This document shows, piece after piece, positions 1-6,822 of a stretch of 24,397 bases of DNA; the first letter of the stretch is position 1; every line of letters starts with the position of its first letter. The position numbers and the translations under genes are program-made. Origin of the DNA: Moraxella lacunata (GTDB lineage: Bacteria; Pseudomonadota; Gammaproteobacteria; Pseudomonadales; Moraxellaceae); NCBI RefSeq assembly GCF_002027545.1, contig NZ_MXAN01000053.1:1-24397 (forward strand). The letters are read 5' to 3'. Below the pieces are notes generated by a model that had not been told where the DNA came from, did no database searches, and worked only from the letters and a program-made list of their open reading frames with translations.

Positions 1-27
1 GGTTCAGGTTTGCCCTTTTTTAATGGG

Positions 28-56
28 TTGATTTTGTCATCAAGGTTATTTATAAT
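28..56 (+). promoter_or_regulatory. Sigma70-type promoter of the dinJ-yafQ pair
   Basis: A TTGATT box (28-33) and a perfect TATAAT box (51-56) are 17 bp apart, the standard sigma70 spacing. Transcription would begin near 63, leaving a leader of about 25 nt before the ATG at 89. This rules out the upstream TTG at 56, which lies inside the -10 box. A weak ATTGT/ACAAT inverted repeat lies just downstream, where such antitoxins often autoregulate; that last point is inference. Confidence 0.6.
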
Positions 57-88
57 TGTTTCACATTGCAATCACAATAGGCACAATA

Positions 89-379
89 ATGACTACCAAT
101 TTTAATCTAAGACTTGATGAAAAGTTAAAAGACGACTCATTTAGCGTTATCCAAAGTTTTGGCATGACCCCAAGCCAATTTATGCGACTTATCCTAAAAC
201 AAGTGGCGGATACAGGCAGTTTGCCATTATCTTTTGAAAAGCGGACACAGGCGGTTGTCCCTAATGACACCACCGCACAGGCTATCCGTGAGGGGCGTAG
301 CGATTATAAGGCAGGTAAGCTCGATAGATTTTCTGCCGATGACGCTGTAACTGCCATGCAGGATATTGCTCGTGGCTAG
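89..379 (+). CDS. dinJ: DinJ/RelB-family antitoxin
   Basis: This is a 96-residue antitoxin of a type II toxin-antitoxin module. The N-terminal part (about residues 3-45, starting TTNFNLRLDEKLK and continuing GMTPSQFMRLIL) fits the ribbon-helix-helix DNA-binding and dimerisation fold of the RelB/DinJ family. The C-terminal half (about 46-96) is polar and would be the toxin-binding arm. Family members bind their partner toxin and repress their own promoter. The ATG at 89 was chosen because the TTG at 56 overlaps a good -10 box. The stop codon overlaps the start region of the following yafQ-like frame, the usual translationally coupled arrangement. The partner toxin carries a nonsense codon, so this antitoxin may now be an orphan. 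The alternative is a related RelB-type antitoxin of another subfamily. Confidence 0.8.
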   Translation: MTTNFNLRLDEKLKDDSFSVIQSFGMTPSQFMRLILKQVADTGSLPLSFEKRTQAVVPNDTTAQAIREGRSDYKAGKLDRFSADDAVTAMQDIARG

Positions 380-647
380 GTCGGTATCCTTGACAAATCA
401 GTTCAAACGAGACATCAAAAAACAAGCGGTACAGTTGGCAACACCCCAATGGATTGAAGTGATGAATTGCCTAATCAATGCCTTGCCCATGCCTGCCAAA
501 TACCACAATCACCCCCTAAAAGGCGAATAGGTAGGGTGTATGGATTGTCATATCAAGCCTGATTTGGTGCTTATTTATGAATTTGACGGTGATGATGAGC
601 TGATTTTGCACCGTTTGGGCAGTCATAGTGAGTTAAGCATTGCTTAA
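372..647 (+). pseudogene. yafQ: YafQ-family mRNA interferase toxin interrupted by in-frame TAG
   Basis: Read from GTG at 372, which overlaps the end of dinJ by 8 nt, this 92-codon frame matches the YafQ/RelE-like endoribonuclease family along its whole length. It has an N-terminal helix (TNQFKRDIKKQ), then LPMPAKYHNHPLKGE, then GCMDCHIKPDLVLIY, and finally LHRLGSHSEL. After codon 52 it reads TAG (528-530). In E. coli YafQ the equivalent stretch is HPLQGSWKGYRDAHVEPDW, so the stop replaces a conserved Trp and probably arose by TGG to TAG. The remaining 38 codons have no further stop until TAA at 645-647. The catalytic histidines and Asp lie mostly after the stop, so the truncated 52-residue product should not cleave mRNA. 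A sequencing error or suppression of the amber codon is possible. Confidence 0.75.
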
Positions 648-744
648 TTGAGTGTGTTATCAAAAATCTTTTAAATCCATTTTAAAAAATCCCATCATCT
701 CATTCCTACCCCCAAAGTAGTATGCCGTTTGCCTTTTGGGCGAT

Positions 745-772
745 TGGGGTGGACGGGCGATTTTGCTACACT
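745..772 (+). promoter_or_regulatory. Candidate extended -10 promoter of moaA
   Basis: TGCTACACT (TACACT at 767-772 with an upstream TGC) is an extended -10 box of the same form as those before serC and at 24191. A poor -35 candidate (TTGGGG, 745-750) lies 16 bp upstream. Transcription would begin around 779, giving a leader of only about 30 nt. A short AGGC-aac-GCCT hairpin sits in that leader. Confidence 0.35.
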
Positions 773-811
773 TAGCCCATACCCACAACCGAGGCAACGC
801 CTTACGAAGCC

Positions 812-1864
812 ATGAAAACGTCCGTCCCCACCTACCACGCCAAAGCCCCCTTTGCCGACATGGGCGGGCAAGGCTCACACACCCAACTTGCCCCCACCCC
901 TCTTGTGGACGGATTTAACAGACAGCTGACCTACCTACGCCTATCGGTTACCGACTTTTGTAACTTTCGCTGTGATTACTGCCTGCCGAATGGCTATCAA
1001 GGCAAACGCCCCGATGACGAGCTGACACTTGCCGAGATTGACACGCTTTTTGACGGCTTTGTCAGCCTTGGCACCAAAAAAGTGCGTCTGACGGGCGGAG
1101 AACCATCCGTTCGCCGTGATTTGGCGGACATCATCGCCCTTGCCAAACAGCATGGCATTGCCAAAGTCGCCATCTCATCAAACGGCTACAAACTTGCCAA
1201 ACACCTATCATCTTGGCAAAACGCAGGGCTAAATCAATTAAATCTTAGCATTGATAGTTTTGATAAAGACGTATTCAAAAAAATCACAGGCTTTGACATA
1301 TTGCCCACGCTATTAAATGACGTGGATAAATTATTAGAGACGACTGATATCAAATTAAAAATGAACAGTATTTTAATGCACGATACCGCTTATGATAATT
1401 TATTATCCGCCCTTGATTTTGTCAAAGAGCGTCCTGTGACTTATCGCTTTATTGAATTTATGCAAACCAGTGATAATGCCGATTTGTTTTTTGCTCAAAA
1501 TCAAACCGCTCATTTTATCAAAGGCCACCTTATCACACACGGCTGGCAACCCAAAACCAAAGCCCAAGACGATGGGCCCGCCATTGAATATATCCACCCT
1601 AATTATGCAGGCAGTATTGGCATTATTGAGCCGTATGCCAAAAACTTCTGTGATAGTTGTAATCGCCTAAGGGTGAGTAGTCTTGGCAAAGTGCATTTGT
1701 GCTTATTTGATTCTCAAAATTATGACATTCGCCCTTATCTTGCCACACAAGACAAAAAAGGGCTGATGACGGCATTAAAAAACTTAATGCCAATCAAACC
1801 TGAACATCATTATTTGGACAGTCATAGCGGTATCATGAATAATTTATCGCTGGTGGGTGGGTAA
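812..1864 (+). CDS. moaA: GTP 3',8-cyclase MoaA
   Basis: This radical S-adenosylmethionine enzyme performs the first step of molybdenum cofactor synthesis, converting GTP to 3',8-cyclo-7,8-dihydro-GTP. The N-terminal cluster motif is C50-x3-C54-x2-C57 inside SVTDFCNFRCDYC, followed by the RLTGGEPSVRRD loop. The C-terminal cluster is C280-x2-C283-x13-C297, and the protein ends in the conserved Gly-Gly needed by the family. The 350 residues slightly exceed the usual length of about 330. The first 30 or so residues precede the family's normal opening (LVDGFNRQLTYLRL), so the ATG at 860 (residue 17) is an alternative start; neither has a strong ribosome binding site. It heads a moaA-moaB-mobA-moaC-moaD-moaE cluster. 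The first half is more GC-rich than the second. Confidence 0.95.
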   Translation: MKTSVPTYHAKAPFADMGGQGSHTQLAPTPLVDGFNRQLTYLRLSVTDFCNFRCDYCLPNGYQGKRPDDELTLAEIDTLFDGFVSLGTKKVRLTGGEPSVRRDLADIIALAKQHGIAKVAISSNGYKLAKHLSSWQNAGLNQLNLSIDSFDKDVFKKITGFDILPTLLNDVDKLLETTDIKLKMNSILMHDTAYDNLLSALDFVKERPVTYRFIEFMQTSDNADLFFAQNQTAHFIKGHLITHGWQPKTKAQDDGPAIEYIHPNYAGSIGIIEPYAKNFCDSCNRLRVSSLGKVHLCLFDSQNYDIRPYLATQDKKGLMTALKNLMPIKPEHHYLDSHSGIMNNLSLVGG

Positions 1865-2050
1865 ATTTTTACATATTAAATTTTGGTATTGTTAATTAAT
1901 TATATTTTGGTAGATTTGTAGGGGTAAATTTAAAAAAAATAATTGAATAATACCAATTTAATATCAAATTTAAATATATAAAAGCAAATCCTATTTGTCT
2001 GATATAAAAATACAGCAAATCAATCATTTTTTATTTAAAAGGGCAATCCT
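1865..2050. other. AT-rich spacer between moaA and moaB
   Basis: This 186-bp spacer is very AT-rich and contains no recognisable gene. It breaks the otherwise compact moa cluster, so moaB may have its own promoter, although I could not fix convincing -35/-10 boxes. AAAAGGGCAAT just before 2051 is a plausible weak ribosome binding region. A fragment reading GTAGGGGTAAAT near 1918 resembles the left arm of the GTAGGGGCG-type palindromes elsewhere in the window but lacks the partner arm. Confidence 0.4.
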
Positions 2051-2617
2051 ATGTGCGAACTTTGCAACAACCCCAACCACATCGCTCCGCCAAAAGCGGA
2101 CAAGCCATTTATTCCGCTCAACATCGCCGTGCTGACCGTCTCGGACACTCGCACGCTGGACGAAGACACGTCAGGGCAATATCTGGCGGACAGTATCAAA
2201 AAGGCAGGGCATACGCTCATCGACCGCAAGCTCACAACAGACGACATCTACCAAATCCGTGCCGTGATGAGTGCGTGGATTGCCGACCCCAATGTTCATG
2301 CCGTCATCAGCACGGGTGGCACAGGCTTTTATCATCGGGACAATATGCCAGAGGCGGTGTCGGTGCTATTTGACAAAGAAGTGGCAGGCTTTGGCGAGAT
2401 GTTTCGCCTGCTCTCCAAAGGCGACATCGGCATGTCCACCTTACAATCTCGGGCGGTGGCGGGCATGGCGAACAGCACGGCGATTTTTTGTTTGCCGGGT
2501 TCGACAGGGGCGTGCCGTACGGGCTGGGAAGGTATTTTGCTAGAACAGCTTGATAACCGCACACGCCCATGCAACTTTGTGCCACACCTTATGCGTCAAA
2601 ATCCCACGCACAGTTAA
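2051..2617 (+). CDS. moaB: MoaB/Mog-family molybdopterin adenylyltransferase
   Basis: This 188-residue protein belongs to the MoaB/MogA family, which binds molybdopterin and, in active members, adenylylates it with ATP before metal insertion. Visible motifs are LTVSDTRTLDEDTSG near residues 28-42, the STGGTG nucleotide/pterin loop, EVAGFGEMFR, and the C-terminal LPGSTGACRTGWE. About 20 N-terminal residues precede the family core and include C2 and C5 (MCELC), which E. coli MoaB lacks; whether they bind a metal is unknown. No other mog-type gene is in the window, so this could be the functional adenylyltransferase, but that is inference. The start is supported by its position after the AT-rich spacer and by the absence of another in-frame ATG before the core. 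Codon use is markedly GC-rich compared with mobA next door. Confidence 0.9.
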   Translation: MCELCNNPNHIAPPKADKPFIPLNIAVLTVSDTRTLDEDTSGQYLADSIKKAGHTLIDRKLTTDDIYQIRAVMSAWIADPNVHAVISTGGTGFYHRDNMPEAVSVLFDKEVAGFGEMFRLLSKGDIGMSTLQSRAVAGMANSTAIFCLPGSTGACRTGWEGILLEQLDNRTRPCNFVPHLMRQNPTHS

Positions 2618-2633
2618 GACAAAAGGCAAAGCC

Positions 2634-3296
2634 ATGGGCGTGATTGGTCTATTGATTTTGGCAGGGGGTAATTCTCGCCGTATGGGCTCGCCCAAGGCAT
2701 TGTTGCTCTTGCCAACTCATCAAACGTTGCTTGATTTTCATATCAATAATGCTAGTACATTAAATCTGCCGATATTACTTGGTGATAATGACAAGGGTTT
2801 TTTGGATAAATCTTTTTTTAAAAACGCCAATTCAATCAATTCATCTGTTGTTATTATTGATGACTATATCAAAAATGCAGGGGCGTTATCTTGTATATTG
2901 TCCGCTTTTGATTATTGCCAAAATCATTTTACCAATCATCAAGATAAATCAAAAGATAAAGATTTATCTGATAAATTTTTAATGGTGATTAGCTGTGATA
3001 ATTTGATTGATGTTAGCCAAATTTTTAATTTATTAAAAAAGTGCGATTTAAACAATCATCATGGGGCGTATTTAAAAGACACATCGGGCGATAAAGATTA
3101 TCCCTTATTGGGCTGTTATTCATTATCTTTATATAATGAATTAAAAGTGTATTTGGATAAAGGCGAGCGGTCTGTGATGAAATTTTTAAAGGATAAAAGC
3201 ATTTTCCAAATATCCATGCCAACAAATTGGCGAAATCTTGCCAATTTTAATACGCCTGATGAATTTAGATTGGCATTGTCGTATTTTAAGGGGTAA
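2634..3296 (+). CDS. mobA: MobA-like molybdenum cofactor nucleotidyltransferase
   Basis: This 220-residue protein is a MobA-like NTP transferase that would attach a nucleotide (GMP in true MobA) to the molybdenum cofactor. The nucleotide-binding signature LAGGNSRRMGSPKALL occupies residues 9-24. A metal-binding Asp is visible in MVISCDN, followed by YPLLGCYS, ERSVMKFLKD and a C-terminal NFNTPDEF, all typical positions for MobA. The SPK form of the loop resembles the MocA/CTP-type branch, so substrate specificity (GTP or CTP) is uncertain. ATG at 2634 is preferred over the longer frame from 2550 because the family fold begins there and AAAGGC lies upstream; it starts 16 nt after the moaB stop. 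From about 2740 onward the gene is much more AT-rich than moaB or moaC. Confidence 0.8.
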   Translation: MGVIGLLILAGGNSRRMGSPKALLLLPTHQTLLDFHINNASTLNLPILLGDNDKGFLDKSFFKNANSINSSVVIIDDYIKNAGALSCILSAFDYCQNHFTNHQDKSKDKDLSDKFLMVISCDNLIDVSQIFNLLKKCDLNNHHGAYLKDTSGDKDYPLLGCYSLSLYNELKVYLDKGERSVMKFLKDKSIFQISMPTNWRNLANFNTPDEFRLALSYFKG

Positions 3297-3341
3297 ATTT
3301 GACTTTTTAAATTAAAATAAATTCCAAAATTTGGATATGTA

Positions 3342-3362
3342 GGGGCGAATCACATTCGCCCC
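3342..3362. repeat. Perfect palindromic hairpin, GGGGCGAAT type
   Basis: Two 9-bp arms, GGGGCGAAT and ATTCGCCCC, flank the loop CAC in the mobA-moaC spacer. No T-tract follows on either strand. Related imperfect hairpins with a GGGYGRAT/GTTCGCCC core lie after clpA (9551-9579) and after serC (18595-18613). This suggests a dispersed REP-like palindrome rather than a gene-specific terminator. Confidence 0.7.
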
Positions 3363-3433
3363 ATAATTACCATAAGGTCAAATGACAATTTACCCAAACC
3401 CAATTTACCAAACAACCCACAAAAAGAGCAATC

Positions 3434-3907
3434 ATGAATCTCACCCATTTAGACAAAGACGGCAACATCACCATGGTGGACGTGGGCGACAAAATCGCCA
3501 CCGCACGCACCGCCACCGCACAGGGCAAGGTGGTGTTCGCCCCTGACGTGTACCGCCACATCAAAGACACAGACGGCATGACCAAAAAGGGCAGTATCAT
3601 TCAGACCGCCCACATCGCAGGGATTATGGCGGGCAAAAAAACGCACGAGCTGATACCCTTATGCCATGCCTTGCCCCTTGACACCATCAAGATGAGCTTT
3701 GAATATGCCGATGATGAGTGTGCCATCGTGGTGGGGGCGGTCGCCAAAGTTACCCATAAGACAGGCGTTGAGATGGAAGCCTTGACCGCTGTGTCGGTGG
3801 CGTGTCTGACCATCTATGACATGACCAAGGCAATCAGCCACGACATCACGATAACTGACATTCATCTTGTCCAAAAAACAGGGGGAAAATCCGATTATGA
3901 CAAATAA
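3434..3907 (+). CDS. moaC: Cyclic pyranopterin monophosphate synthase MoaC
   Basis: MoaC converts the MoaA product into cyclic pyranopterin monophosphate. The 157-residue length is normal. Signature stretches are NITMVDVGDKIATARTA near residues 11-27, then KKGSIIQTAHIAGIMAGKKT, THELIPLCHALPLD with the conserved Cys-His, KTGVEMEALTAVSVACLTIYD, and the terminal KTGGKSD. The start ATG has a modest GAG ribosome binding site and opens directly on the family's N-terminus. The gene ends inside the beginning of moaD (11-nt overlap), so moaC, moaD and moaE form a translationally coupled trio. Its base composition is GC-rich like moaB, in contrast to mobA. Confidence 0.96.
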   Translation: MNLTHLDKDGNITMVDVGDKIATARTATAQGKVVFAPDVYRHIKDTDGMTKKGSIIQTAHIAGIMAGKKTHELIPLCHALPLDTIKMSFEYADDECAIVVGAVAKVTHKTGVEMEALTAVSVACLTIYDMTKAISHDITITDIHLVQKTGGKSDYDK

Positions 3908-4166
3908 CAACCAACCATTTGATACGATAAGCCTTACTGTGCTGTACTTTGCCAGCCTTGCCGAACAAGCAGGTAAGGATAGTGAAGTTGTGCAGGTAGA
4001 TAGCGATGATTTGGCGGTAATTTATGCCAAACTGTCCGCCAGATACGGCTTTGATTTACCCCAAGACAAAGTGGCGGTTGCCATCAATCACGAGTTTGGC
4101 GGTTGGGGCGATACGGTCTCATCAGGCGATACGATTGCCTTTATTCCTCCTGTGGCAGGGGGCTGA
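3897..4166 (+). CDS. moaD: MoaD, molybdopterin synthase sulfur carrier subunit
   Basis: This 89-residue ubiquitin-like protein is the sulfur carrier of molybdopterin synthase. Its C-terminal Gly88-Gly89 (in FIPPVAGG) is the site adenylylated and thiocarboxylated in the family. The strand-rich core LTVLYFASLAEQAGKDSE and AVAINHEF fits MoaD. ATG at 3897 is preferred over the longer frame from 3867 because a strong AGGGGGAAAA ribosome binding site precedes it and because MoaD homologues start at this point. The start lies inside the 3' end of moaC, and moaE begins 1 nt after its stop. Together with MoaE it converts cyclic pyranopterin monophosphate to molybdopterin. Confidence 0.92.
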   Translation: MTNNNQPFDTISLTVLYFASLAEQAGKDSEVVQVDSDDLAVIYAKLSARYGFDLPQDKVAVAINHEFGGWGDTVSSGDTIAFIPPVAGG

Positions 4167-4167
4167 T

Positions 4168-4656
4168 ATGAAAACGGTTCATGATAATGCGTTAATCACA
4201 AGCCTGCCCAAGGATGAAGCCTATGAGCTTGCCCGATTGGACGGTTTTGCTTTGTCGGATTACCCCATTGATGATAGATTATTAAAATCGTATCTACTAA
4301 ATGACACCGCAGGGGCGTTGGTAACGTTTGAAGGGTGGGTGCGTAACCATAATAATAAGCGAGCGGTGAGCCGTCTGACTTACTATGGCTACGAACAGCT
4401 TGCCATCAATCACGGGGTGAAGCTCATTCGTGAAGCCAAAGCCAACTTTGACATCACGCACGCTGTCGCCATTCATCGCATTGGCGAGCTTGGCATTGGC
4501 GATATGGCGGTGTGGATTGGGGTGTGTGCATCTCATCGTACGCCTGCTTTTCACGCTTGCGAATGGCTATTAAACGCCATCAAAGCCGACATTCCTGTGT
4601 GGAAACAGGAGTTCTATGATGATGACAGCAGTTTGTGGTTGTCTAATAATGGCTAG
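4168..4656 (+). CDS. moaE: MoaE, molybdopterin synthase catalytic subunit
   Basis: MoaE is the large catalytic subunit that uses the MoaD thiocarboxylate to build the dithiolene of molybdopterin. The family signature runs GALVTFEGWVRNHN, LTYYGYEQLA, AIHRIGELGIGDMAVWIGVCASHR, then NAIKADIPVWKQEFYDD; the two Lys residues in the last stretch match the catalytic lysines of E. coli MoaE. ATG at 4168, one base after the moaD stop and preceded by CAGGGGG, gives 162 residues, near the usual 150. About 25 residues precede the canonical start of the fold. The overlapping frame that opens at 4024 is not a plausible start. It is the last gene of the molybdopterin cluster, followed by a hairpin at 4679. 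Confidence 0.95.
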   Translation: MKTVHDNALITSLPKDEAYELARLDGFALSDYPIDDRLLKSYLLNDTAGALVTFEGWVRNHNNKRAVSRLTYYGYEQLAINHGVKLIREAKANFDITHAVAIHRIGELGIGDMAVWIGVCASHRTPAFHACEWLLNAIKADIPVWKQEFYDDDSSLWLSNNG

Positions 4657-4678
4657 GGACGACGGCTAGCGACACATC

Positions 4679-4708
4679 GGGGCGGTAAAATCGCCCTGAT
4701 TTATTTTG
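4679..4708 (+). terminator. Candidate terminator of the moa cluster
   Basis: GGGGCGGT (4679-4686) can pair with ATCGCCCT (4690-4697) around an AAA loop, with G-U pairs at both ends, and is followed by GATTTATTTT. It sits about 20 bp after moaE and just before the rnz control region. The T-run is imperfect, so it may be a weak terminator. Confidence 0.4.
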
Positions 4709-4763
4709 ATAAATCCCAACCCATTTTGATAAATATGGTACAATGTGCCACCATATTTATCAA
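4703..4763 (+). promoter_or_regulatory. Operator-like inverted and direct repeats with extended -10 before rnz
   Basis: A perfect 14-bp inverted repeat, TTGATAAATATGGT (4726-4739) and ACCATATTTATCAA (4750-4763), flanks a 10-nt spacer. A 12-bp direct repeat ATTTTGATAAAT occurs at 4703-4714 and 4723-4734, exactly 20 bp apart. An extended -10 box, TGGTACAAT (TACAAT 4739-4744), sits between the arms. If that box is used, only the right arm is transcribed, so the repeat is better explained as DNA sites for a regulator than as an RNA hairpin. The half-site recurs as a palindrome at 13108-13128. Confidence 0.55.
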
Positions 4764-4771
4764 TCAACTCC

Positions 4772-5791
4772 ATGTTCAAACTCACTTTTTTAGGCACATC
4801 AAGCGGTGTGCCAACCTGTGAACGCAACGTCTCTGCCCTTGCCTTGGAATGCGTTGCCAACGCCCATGCCAAGCGAAACTCTTGGCTACTCATCGACTGC
4901 GGAGAAGGCACACAGCATCAGCTTCTAAAAAGCCATCTGTCGCCCAACGACTTATCCGCCATACTCATCACCCACACGCACGGCGACCACTGCTATGGGC
5001 TGGGCGGACTTCTGGCGAGCCTTGGTATGAACAGACGCACCAAGCCCTTGACGCTCATCGCCCCAAAAGCCATCGCCAAATTGCTTGATACGCTAACCAT
5101 CGTTAGCGAACTGTATTTTAATTACCTCATTGATTTTATTGCCATTGAGGATAATTTGGAGAATGAATTGCCCCTTGATTTAGGCGATAATCATCGCATT
5201 GATATACGCCTGCACACGCTATCGCACCGCATTGCATCGTTTGGGTTTGAGATTGTCCAAACGCTTGACAAAGACAAACTTTTGACCGATAAATTAAAAG
5301 CGGACAACATCGCCAATAAATATTGGCATGAGATTTTGAAGGCGGATACACCCCTAACCCTTGATGATAGCACCATCAATCCGTATAATTATAAAATTCA
5401 TGTTCAAAGCACCACCAAAATCGTCATCGCAGGCGACAACGACACGCCAAGCCTATTAACCCAAGCCGTCAAAGACTGCCACGCTCTTGTCCACGAGGCG
5501 ACCTATACCGATGATGTCATGCAAAAAATAGTAAGTAAACCTGCCGAGCTGGGCGGATTTGACCCCAAGCATTCCAGTGCCAAAATGGTTGCTCGATTTG
5601 CCCACGCCTGCCACGTCCCCATACTGATATTGACCCATTTTAGTGCCAGATACGCCCCTTTTGATGATGAAACTGCCAAACAGCCCAACATGGGGCATAT
5701 CCGCAAAGAAGTGGAGCGGTATTATGATGGCAAGCTTGTGTTGGCACAGGATTTTTTGCAAGTGGCGGTGGGTCTGGATACTATCAATTAA
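4772..5791 (+). CDS. rnz: Ribonuclease Z-like metallo-beta-lactamase-fold nuclease
   Basis: This 339-residue metallo-beta-lactamase-fold protein matches ribonuclease Z, which cleaves the 3' trailer of pre-tRNAs. It opens with FLGTSSGVPT and carries the zinc motif H68-x-H70-x-D72-H73 (THTHGDHCYG). Further ligand regions are LSHRIASFGFE, IAGDNDTP (Asp) and LTHFSARY (His). The usual bacterial length is about 305-310; extra material lies around residues 180-215. ATG at 4772 is chosen because FKLTFLGT is the family start. The in-frame ATG at 4745 overlaps the predicted -10 region and is unlikely. dusB follows 20 bp later, so the two tRNA-related genes probably share a transcript. The alternative is another nuclease of the same fold, such as an arylsulfatase-like or Elac-type enzyme. 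Confidence 0.85.
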   Translation: MFKLTFLGTSSGVPTCERNVSALALECVANAHAKRNSWLLIDCGEGTQHQLLKSHLSPNDLSAILITHTHGDHCYGLGGLLASLGMNRRTKPLTLIAPKAIAKLLDTLTIVSELYFNYLIDFIAIEDNLENELPLDLGDNHRIDIRLHTLSHRIASFGFEIVQTLDKDKLLTDKLKADNIANKYWHEILKADTPLTLDDSTINPYNYKIHVQSTTKIVIAGDNDTPSLLTQAVKDCHALVHEATYTDDVMQKIVSKPAELGGFDPKHSSAKMVARFAHACHVPILILTHFSARYAPFDDETAKQPNMGHIRKEVERYYDGKLVLAQDFLQVAVGLDTIN

Positions 5792-5811
5792 CCTAATAAA
5801 ATCAACCATTT

Positions 5812-6822
5812 ATGAATAAACACATTCTCTTAACCCCCCTAACTATCGGCAATCAAACCATCAATAACCGCCTGATTGTTGCTCCTATGGCAGGGGTAAC
5901 GGACAACCCCTTTCGCCGTCTTGCCAAGTCCTTTGGGGCAGGTCATGCCGTCAGTGAGATGATTATCGCTGATACCGCCCTATACGCCCGCCAAAAGTCG
6001 CTGTACCGTGCCAACTTCTCGGGCGAGATTGCCCCCATCTCCGCCCAAGTGGCAGGAGCAGAGCCTGACAAACTTGCCCAAGCCGTGCGATTTCAGGTGG
6101 AAAATGGGGCGTGTATCGTGGATATTAACATGGGTTGCCCTGCCAAAAAAGTGTGTCGCAAATTGTCGGGGTCGGCACTTTTGCAAGACTTGGATTTGGT
6201 AAAAAGACTGCTTGACAGTGCGGTGGAATCGGTTGCCGATTTGGGCGTGCCAATTACCCTAAAAACACGCTTGGGCTTTGCCAATGGGCAAGAAAATATC
6301 CTAACGGTCGCCAAAATTGCCGAAAACGCAGGCATATCCGCCCTTGCCATACATGGACGCACCCGAGAGGATTTTTATACAGGCAATGCCCGTTATGAGC
6401 TTATCAAAGAAATCAAGGCAGACGCCAAAATTCCAATAATTGTTAATGGCGACATTGACAGTCCCCAAAAAGCCAAATGGGTGCAAGAGTACACAGGGGC
6501 GGATGCGGTCATGATAGGGCGAGCAGGGCAGGGGCGACCGTGGATTTTTCGGGACATTGCTCATTATCTTGCCACAGGCAAGCTTTTGCCAGCTCCTAGC
6601 GTGAGTGAATTGCGTGAGATTGTGCTGGCTCACTTGGACGAGCTGTACCAATTTTATGGCGAATATTCAGGCTGTCGCATTGCCCGAAAACACATCGCTT
6701 GGTACACAGGTGGACTTGCCAATTCCAACGCCTTTCGTGAGGCGATGTACCGTGAGGAGACGACAAGTGGACAATATAAAGTGGTTGATGAGTTTTTAAA
6801 AGTCACACAGATGGATAAATAA
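5812..6822 (+). CDS. dusB: tRNA-dihydrouridine synthase B
   Basis: This FMN- and NADPH-dependent enzyme reduces specific uridines of the tRNA D-loop to dihydrouridine. Its 336 residues form an N-terminal TIM barrel and a helical C-terminal domain. NRLIVAPMAGVTDNPFRRL is near residues 19-37, and INMGCPAKKVC holds the catalytic C109. LKTRLGF, IHGRTREDFY, IVNGDID and MIGRAGQGRPWIF are FMN- and RNA-binding stretches, and ARKHIAWY is in the C-terminal domain. The NMGCPAKKV form points to DusB rather than DusA or DusC. It lies 20 bp after rnz. In E. coli dusB precedes fis; here no fis gene follows, only a repeat-filled spacer and clpA. Confidence 0.94.
   Translation: MNKHILLTPLTIGNQTINNRLIVAPMAGVTDNPFRRLAKSFGAGHAVSEMIIADTALYARQKSLYRANFSGEIAPISAQVAGAEPDKLAQAVRFQVENGACIVDINMGCPAKKVCRKLSGSALLQDLDLVKRLLDSAVESVADLGVPITLKTRLGFANGQENILTVAKIAENAGISALAIHGRTREDFYTGNARYELIKEIKADAKIPIIVNGDIDSPQKAKWVQEYTGADAVMIGRAGQGRPWIFRDIAHYLATGKLLPAPSVSELREIVLAHLDELYQFYGEYSGCRIARKHIAWYTGGLANSNAFREAMYREETTSGQYKVVDEFLKVTQMDK

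Noticed and set aside
680..811. Molybdenum cofactor riboswitch upstream of moaA
   Set aside because: The best promoter candidate leaves only about 30 nt of leader, and just a four-pair AGGC/GCCT hairpin is visible; the motif's multi-stem structure could not be recognised.
4745..4771. Upstream ATG of rnz
   Set aside because: It lies directly after the predicted -10 box and inside the inverted repeat; the family's N-terminus begins at 4772.
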